From positions 29,886,161-29,950,160 of the forward strand of contig NC_051071.1 in assembly GCF_004664715.2 (NCBI RefSeq): 64,000 nucleotides of DNA, in the 5' to 3' direction. Positions 57,831-64,000 of the stretch are shown here, in pieces; positions within the stretch are counted from its first letter, which is position 1; the number at the start of each line of letters is the position of its first letter. Source of the stretch: Peromyscus leucopus (taxonomy: Eukaryota; Chordata; Mammalia; Rodentia; Cricetidae). The notes beneath the pieces were generated by a model. That model was not told the origin of the DNA. It saw only the letters and a list, made by a program, of their open reading frames with translations, and did not search any database. The translations under genes were made by a program, and so were the position numbers.

Positions 57831-58139
57831 TCTGTCAGCTCATCAGCAAAAAAAGGATGTGATACTCCATTTGTCCAGAGTCACCCTGAGAATGAGGTGT
57901 GGTTAGACAGAGCCCCACAGTTGTCTCAGGTAAAATCAGACAGTGCTGTACACTGATTGCACCAGCAATGCTTTAATGACATTTACTATTTCTTTTTTCC
58001 TAACTAGGTGTCATTATGACAGTACACACTAGTCTATTCAGTTAATGATGTAAACTGTCCTGTGAGTAAGGGAATGAGGTAGGGTAGTTTTCTACCCTTT
58101 CATACTTGGAGAGGGGCAGAGAGAGCAAGAGAATGCACA

Positions 58140-58350
58140 CAATTCCAGAATTTCATTTATTAATTTATATTTTGTGTGTGTTTGTGCATAACAATGGAGG
58201 ACAGAAGAGGACATCTGATTCTCCAGAGCTGAAGTCATAGTCAGTTGTAAGTCACCTGACATTGGTGCTAAGTACACAACTTGGATACTCTGGAAGAACA
58301 GCAAGGGGTTAACCCTGAGCCATATATCCCAAATCATCTTAGCAGCATAC
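58140..58350 (-). repeat. B3-like SINE, reverse, degenerate
   Basis: TTTATTAATTTATATTTTGT tail side; AGGACATCTGATTCTCCAGA and CCCTGAGCCATATATCC head side. Confidence 0.62.
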
Positions 58351-58869
58351 ACAATTTAATTTCATAGAGATTGCTTCCAAAGCCAAGTCACTGGGCTTGC
58401 CTGCTCTTTCTCACAGCCCGCAAGAACATGAGGTCCTTTCTCCCTCAAACCACAAGAGAAACCTGTGTTGTTAAATGAACATCCTACCTAGGATGAAAGG
58501 GGTACAGGGGCCCAGCTGGAAGAGGATTGAGGAAATCAAGTGATAATGCTGGGAAAGTAATTCAGGTCCCAGAATAGACAGTCTCCAAAGGCCCAAGAGA
58601 AGGCACCTCACAGGCCGACCCCTAAATTACAGCAAGGCCTACCTTAATCACACATTCCTCTGGACCCAGCCGCCTGCTAAAACTGCTACTTTGCTTTGAT
58701 ACTTGCAGGGCTTTCTAGAACTTCTAAGAATCAGAACAAAGTGAGAGGCTTACAAAAAACAGAGGGGGAAAAATGACATCATGACATATTGTGTATCTTC
58801 CTTCCAGATGTAATCGTCCTGGGAAACTCACCAGAATGCTTTAAGGGAGGCTGAATATGCCTGAATTAG

Positions 58870-58945
58870 AGGCTGGAGCAGAGCTCAGTGCTAAGATGAC
58901 TGCCTACCATTATTAAGGGCTGGGTTCTTTCCCTAACATTATGTG
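58870..58945 (+). repeat. ID-type SINE, diverged
   Basis: GGCTGGAGCAGAGCTCAGTG and GGGCTGGGTTCTTTCCCTAA match the BC1/ID box A and B regions with changes. It is a pseudo-SINE and not a tRNA gene. Confidence 0.55.
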
Positions 58946-59519
58946 GGGGGAGGGGAAGAGTCTGATTTGATAGATATTGACAATGGGTTTTAGGGAGCAT
59001 GATTGGGTAGACAACTGACATTTCCACACTTCTTTGCTATGATGGCCTAGCTGGTTCTAAAATATGTGGAAAACACACTGATGTTTAAATCATGTATTGA
59101 CATTTGAGAAAGTGTTTTTCATGATCTTAATCTCTATCTTCAAAAATGTATTAACTGTTAATGGGAGAGCACCAGGGCAGATTTGCCAGGAAACCATTTT
59201 TATTCACTTAATGGATCATTCCAAAGCCATGAAAGTATGAATATACATAGGGAATTATATTATATGACAATGTCTGTTATTGTAACTAAAAACAATAGGA
59301 CACAGTTACAAAGTTGATATGTCAACTAAAAATATATAGAATAAACAATGAAAAAATAGAGACTAAAATCCAAACTCATGTTAAAATGGTGAGATTGGAA
59401 ATTATTTTTCTTTTCTGTTCAAAATTCCTATAAAACATATTGGCTTTATAAATTACAATAATAGCATTATCATCATTCTAATTGGCCATAAAGGCACTGT
59501 GTTGACCACTTTTCTCATT

Positions 59520-59815
59520 ATTGCAGCCATGTGCCTGACAAGAAGCAATTTAAAAGAGCAAGTTAATGTTGGCTCACAGTCTGAGGTCTGGCCCATTATG
59601 GTAAGGAGACATGGGGACAGGAGTGGCTTCCAGCCACAGCGGTGGGGACATTCTCAGTCCTGCGTGATCTAGAAGCAGAGCTGGCTTTCTCCATTTTCCT
59701 TCTTGCCATGCTCAGTCCCCAGCCAATGGTGTCACACATTTTTACGATGGATCTTCTCTCCCCAGTTAAATGCCTCTAGAAATGACTGACAAATCACCCA
59801 GGTATGAGTTTACTC
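59520..59815 (-). mobile_element. ORR1/MaLR-like LTR fragment, reverse, old
   Basis: GCCTGACAAGAAGCAATTT, GTTGGCTCACAGTCTGAGGT and CATTATGGTAAGGAGACATG follow the reverse MaLR pattern loosely. Confidence 0.45.
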
Positions 59816-61199
59816 ATTGATTCCAAGTCTCATCAAGATGACTACAAAGATGAACCATTGCAAACGGTACAGCACAGAATAGTATAGAAAATTATAAATA
59901 TAATACATGTATTTAAAATATGTACTGTATATGCCATGCATATAGAGTATACTACACAAACTATCTTATGTTAGTTTATTAATAGTTTGCAATTGCCCCC
60001 ATGTGAAAACCTCGATTTACTTTGCCATGCTGTTCAAAAGGATCAACCATATCGGTCTATACTCTGGGAATAGCCAATTCACGTGTCTTCACTGTCAGGT
60101 GTGGTTCCAAGAAATCAGTCAGTACAAGGTTTTATCTAAGACTTAAAAGCACCATTAAAAGCACATATATGTATATATACTAAACATACATTGCCATGTG
60201 AATATTTTACACACTAAATTCAATTTATAGCGCATGTGATATAGACATTTTGTATTCCTCATTAAGATCTAAATTTAGGGCAAACACTTTCACTATGTCA
60301 TTGAGATATTTTTTGGAGGTTCTTGACTGTTTTCTGCTTAAAAACCAAATACTATGAAACAATCTTTCAAAACAACAATTCAGCTGAGCAGGTAGGTGCC
60401 TCTGCTCCTGGCAGTGCCCTTGTTCCCTTCTTCCAGCACTTCTGTGTGTCCCCAGAGAGCAGGGAGCACTGAGCCCTGGGTAAGGCTCTGCTGAACCTTG
60501 GGATGATCTCATTAATTAAAAGCCACGTGCGGTAAAGTGCTAACCAGACAGGCTGGGGAGCACTGGCTGGAAGGATACAAAACACTGGTCAAGACAACTT
60601 ACCTGGATGGTCTTGTCCATTGGCCGATCCCAGGGATGAATGCATATACACTATCCTGAACTAGTGGGATAGTTGATACTGCAGTGGGGAGAATTCCAGA
60701 ATCCTTTCTAAACTCAGGCCTCAGTCTTTGGGGTTTGCGTTGGATAAGGTAGAGGGGGATGTGTTGCATGTCTCACACAGCTGGCTGCCCTTAGTAGAGT
60801 GGCTATTCTCAAGTTGACAGAGACAGAATGCAGGAGAGGACAGGAGTCACAGCCGCCCAAGGCTGTCTCCTGTCTGTTGTTAAGAGGAAAGAAAGAAAGG
60901 TGAGGTGGAGGGAGGGGGAACTGTAGTGAGAAAAGTATACATCTCGAGGTGTCAAAGTGTTTAGTGACATTCAACATGATCTCTCTTAAATATTTTGGCC
61001 CAGGGAAGCAACATGCTGAATATACTTATAAATGAAAAGGGGAAGAAGATAAAAGACCACAACTTGACTATCTAGGGGGAGATAAGAAAAGCTGTTGTTT
61101 CCTAACTAAATCACCTTGAAGCTCAAGAGAGGTCACAGATTATCATCTCACAACTGAATTATAATCGCAGAAAAGTGATCAGTGTTGATTATTCACACC
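59816..61199. other. Unique non-coding stretch
   Basis: ORFs at 60225-60585 and 60714-60977 (minus) show no domain. No repeat named. Confidence 0.4.
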
Positions 61200-61200
61200 A

Positions 61201-61235
61201 TTCATTCATTCCTTCATTCATTCATCCATCCATTC
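61201..61235. repeat. (TTCA)n short tandem repeat
   Basis: About eight imperfect TTCA/TCCA units. Confidence 0.85.
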
Positions 61236-61942
61236 AAGACCCAACAAGCACCAACACTTTGGCGGAAGCCTATCTGTGCATTTAGAAGCAATTTGGAATC
61301 TCTCTACTAAACTGTAGTCTAAGAACTAGCAGAAGCACCCCATTACTCATCTTTTGAATACTATATTGCATTTTCACAGAAATTTTAGTAAGTCGTCGGA
61401 GCCAGCAAACTCAGCATCTGTGTGTTTCAGTGCCTGCCTTTGAACAGAGTCCCTGAGCGCAGGAGCTCTCAGTTCCCGGAGCAAAGGGGATCATCAAAGC
61501 TTCAGTCTACACGTTTCCTTTTGATTCTCAGTTTCTTCATCATCCAACGACATTGGAGAGAGCTCTATATGCTCAGGTTTCCCCAAGGCATATATAGGAC
61601 GATATTTATAAACCAAATTGAAGAGTGACAAGATCATATTAAACGTCCTATGGTTTCAATGCATTTCCAAAAGGAAATGTCGAAAATCCAGTCCTCACGG
61701 AAGTAATGTTGAGAAAGGGGAGTCATAAAGTTCTGCACTCAGAAATTGATGTCATTATCTCAGGAGCTGATCAGTTACAGTGGAATGGAATCCTGATAAA
61801 ATGCTGAGTTCAGCTCTCTTCCCCACTCTACTGTGAGCACTTGCTCTTCAGCCTTCCACTATGAGGCTGATATAGAAAGAAAGCCCCCTAGAGGTCAGAC
61901 ACGGAACAGCATGAATTAATCTCTAATTCCCAAGTGTTGAAG
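61236..61942. other. Unique non-coding stretch
   Basis: A 68-aa plus ORF (61422-61628) has no known domain. Confidence 0.4.
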
Positions 61943-62361
61943 CAGCACAGGGACAAATAGCCAAACTAGTGGAAACTCATGAGCTATGCACCAATAGCTG
62001 AGGAGCCCCCAAATGGATCAGGCCCTCTGGATAAGTGAGACAGTCGATTAGCTTGGACTGTTTGGGAGGTCCCCAGGCAGTGGGACCGGGACCTGTCCTT
62101 AGTGCATGAGCTGGCTTTTTGGAGCCTGGAGCCTATGCTGGGACACTTCGCTCAGCCTGGGTGAAGGAAGGAGGGGACTGGACCTGCCTCGACTGAATGT
62201 ACCAGGCTGAGCTGAATCCCCAGGGGAGTCCTTGCCCTGGAGGAGATGGGGATGGGAGGTGGGTTTGGGGGGAGGGCGGAGGAGGGAAGACAGGGGAATC
62301 CATGGCTGATATGTAAAATTAAATTAAATTATAAAATTAAAAATTAATTTTAAAAAAAAGA
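61943..62361 (+). mobile_element. L1 3'-UTR fragment
   Basis: Closely parallels 44765-45165 of the larger L1: AGCACAGGGACAAATAGCCA, GAGGAGCCCCCA, CTTTTTGGAGCCTGG and ATATGTAAAATTAAATTAA. The tail ends in A8 at 62352-62359. A G-rich tract lies at 62247-62290. TSD not clear. Confidence 0.88.
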
Positions 62362-62661
62362 TGCAGAGTCATTCTGCCCCTACCTGTGCACTCAAGTTGG
62401 AGGAAATTTTTGTCTTATCAAATGGAGTCACTCTGGGGCACAGCACCTAGTGTCTTGAAAGCCAAGGTTCTGTAGAACACAAAGGTGCTTAGAGCAGGGC
62501 ACAATTGATGTGCACAGTAACACTTTGCCTTCCTGGGTTCTTCCTGTGTGTGAACATCTAGTCACTTATTCGTTCAATATTTGTTTATTGCTTACTCTTT
62601 GACAGGTATTGTGTTGGGCTTTACAGCTTTGTGACTACGCATATAGCCAAACATGCTTTCA

Positions 62662-62685
62662 TATATGTGCACATACGCGCGCATA
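62662..62685. other. Alternating purine-pyrimidine tract beside the retrocopy tail
   Basis: TATGTGCACATACGCGCGCA and neighbouring bases alternate almost perfectly, a Z-DNA-prone arrangement, immediately left of the retrocopy poly(A) tail. Confidence 0.6.
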
Positions 62686-63866
62686 TTTTTTTTTTCCAAA
62701 TGCTAAGTGTTTATTTTATTCCTGCTACATCATCTGAGGTTCCCAGACACGGAGGTCCTAGGACCCGGGGCAGAAGGGGACTCATGTCTTCAGTTTTTCC
62801 ACCAGTTACGGTCGTCATCGTCGTCAAAGGAATACCAATCACCATCAATCACCATTTGGGGCTTTGTAAACTGCAATTCCTCCAGCTGCCTTCTCACCTG
62901 GGCATAGTACTGTTGCTTCCACAGGCCGATTATCCGAAGTTTAGAGGTGGAATGCAGGAATGCAGAGCACAGCTTCAACATCCCCGACGTACTGAAGTCA
63001 TTCTTTGTCAGGTTTAGGCTGGTGAGGAGCTGGTTGGAAGACAGGGCCAGTGACAGTGCCTCACAGCATTCGGAAGTCAACCCGCAGGCCTCCAACCCAA
63101 GTCTCTTCAGGGAGCTGTCCTCATGCCTCAGCCCCTTGCACAGGGCCATGACTCCGACGTCACCCAGGGCGTTGTTACCGAGATCCAAGCTCGTCAATTG
63201 CTTGTTGGCTGTGATCACGCAGGCCAGATCTTCGCAGCAATCCTCCGTGAGCTGGCAGTCCACCAGTTCCAGCTCTTGGAGGTGACATGTCGGCTCCCGG
63301 AGAGCCTCACACAGAAGCTTCACCCCGCCATCCTCCATGGGGTTCATCGTCAGGCTCAGGTGGGTCAGCTTTTTGTTGTTGATAAGCATCAGTGCCAGGA
63401 AACCGCCTCACTTCTTCAGCCCTCAAGCTGTTGTTTGACAGGCACAGGTGAGTCAAGGTCCGGTTGCTGAGAAGGGCTGAGGCCAGAGCCTGGCAGCTGG
63501 CAGATGTGAGGTCACAGCTGTCCAGTATCAGCTTCTGCAGTGAACACTGGGAGCTACTCAAGGCCTCACAGAGCGACCTCATGCTTTTTTCTACCACCTT
63601 ATTTCTTGCCAGACTGAGAGATTTGAGGCTGGTGGTTGAGAGAAGCAGCTTGGAGATCTCCAGGTAACAGGCGGAGGTTAACTCGCAGGAATCCAATCGC
63701 AAAGTCTCCAGGGAGCAGTTCCGGTGTTTTAACGCTTCGCAGGCTAACTTGATGTCATCGTCCCTCATGAGTGTGTTCCCCAGGTTGAGGTATTTTAACT
63801 TCCGGTTGCTAATGAGGGTCACCCAGAGGTACTGAAGGCCGAGGGTTACCTCTGCACCCTTAAACG

Positions 63867-63867
<1 letters not shown>
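62686..63867 (-). pseudogene. Nlrp5: Processed pseudogene of an NLRP-family gene (C-terminal LRR region, Nlrp5-like)
   Basis: The minus strand encodes the C-terminal ribonuclease-inhibitor-type LRRs of an NLRP protein in two frames. Positions 63867 to about 63400 hold five half-repeats (NRKLKYLNLGNT, CSLETLRLDSC, TSLKSLSLARN, CSLQKLILDSC, RTLTHLCLSNN). About 63395 to 62790 hold six more and end in ...RNWWKN and a TGA stop at 62790-62792. NLRP LRRs normally sit in separate exons of about 171 bp; here more than a kilobase is continuous, so the copy is intronless. A 94-nt 3' UTR has overlapping AATAAA signals at 62710-62720 and then a 10-A tail at 62686-62695. It is 5'-truncated: the NACHT and pyrin portions are absent. 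At about 63395-63402 a half-repeat (about 30 residues) is missing and the frame changes. Nlrp5 (MATER, an oocyte maternal-effect factor) is the best parent from the C-terminal motif as I remember it; another reproductive NLRP is possible. It probably makes no functional protein. Confidence 0.82.
62710..62720 (-). promoter_or_regulatory. Retained polyadenylation signals of the NLRP retrocopy
   Basis: Two overlapping AATAAA hexamers read on the minus strand, 15-24 nt before a 10-A run at 62686-62695. This spacing is that of a normal mRNA 3' end copied into DNA, and it supports LINE-mediated retroposition. Confidence 0.8.

Positions 63868-63907
<40 letters not shown>
63868..63907. repeat. (CA)n microsatellite at the 5' edge of the NLRP retrocopy
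   Basis: About 20 CA units start exactly where NLRP homology stops. The opposite flank (62662-62685) is also alternating purine-pyrimidine sequence, so the repeat may have grown from a target-site duplication. No clean TSD can be read. Confidence 0.9.
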
Positions 63908-63912
<5 letters not shown>

Positions 63913-64000
63913 CCTATACAAACAGTGGCAAATAGTCACATGTTTATGAATGAATTACATGCAAAGTACTCTCATTTTAAACAATTTAGTTACCACCAAG

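Noticed and set aside
58870..58945. tRNA-like sequence
   Set aside because: Box A and B resemblance is that of an ID SINE, with no cloverleaf. Other tRNA-like heads here belong to B2/B3/B4 SINEs.
62947..63667. Plus-strand ORFs over the NLRP copy (112, 115 and 67 aa)
   Set aside because: They are antisense shadows of the LRR coding sequence on the minus strand.

Overview
The window is nuclear DNA of a muroid rodent, most likely a cricetid (hamster, vole or deer-mouse group). This rests on the abundance of B1, B2/B3, B4 and ID SINEs, rodent L1 3' ends, MaLR LTRs, and a B1 form whose right half reads like the cricetid subtype. Species assignment is by recognition only, not by a database search. 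No intact protein-coding gene is visible in 64 kb: the sequence is AT-rich intergenic or intronic DNA, and almost every long ORF is either L1-derived or an artefact of a microsatellite.

Layout. 0-14.5 kb: unique AT-rich DNA with a B4, B1 copies, L1 3'-UTR pieces, an AT palindrome, a nested pair of same-family LTRs (6718-7665), a solo LTR (12343-12732) and two MaLR LTRs. 14.5-18.2 kb: the longest stretch with no recognised repeat. 18.6-21.2 kb: a 5'-truncated L1 with target-site duplications (TSDs), itself split by a solo LTR. 23.7-26.5 kb: an old L1 3' UTR split by an LTR and by an opposite-strand L1. 27-35 kb: SINEs, MaLRs, B1-in-B2 nesting, a second copy of the solo LTR, and a short ERV1-like LTR. 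36 kb: an L1 3' end with an inverted 5' piece. 39-45 kb: an ancient L1 ORF2 relic and a 3.2-kb L1 with reverse-transcriptase remains. 48.6 and 55.7 kb: two more copies of the solo LTR. 52.6-62.4 kb: L1 3'-UTR remnants, MaLRs and SINEs.

The only recognisable host-gene sequence is at the right edge (62686-63867, minus strand): an intronless, 5'-truncated, poly(A)-tailed copy of the C-terminal leucine-rich repeats of an NLRP gene, most like Nlrp5 (MATER). It carries an internal deletion with a frameshift, so it is a processed pseudogene.

The most informative structure is a set of LTRs of about 390-506 bp with TG...CA ends and 6-bp TSDs, the class II (ERVK-type) signature. Two of the families share an internal module built from B1-like segments. 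I also see (CCN)n triplet expansions at the same point of three B1 or B1-like sequences, and two consensus CTCF motifs facing each other about 45 kb apart. I find no RNA gene, CRISPR array or operon-like system.
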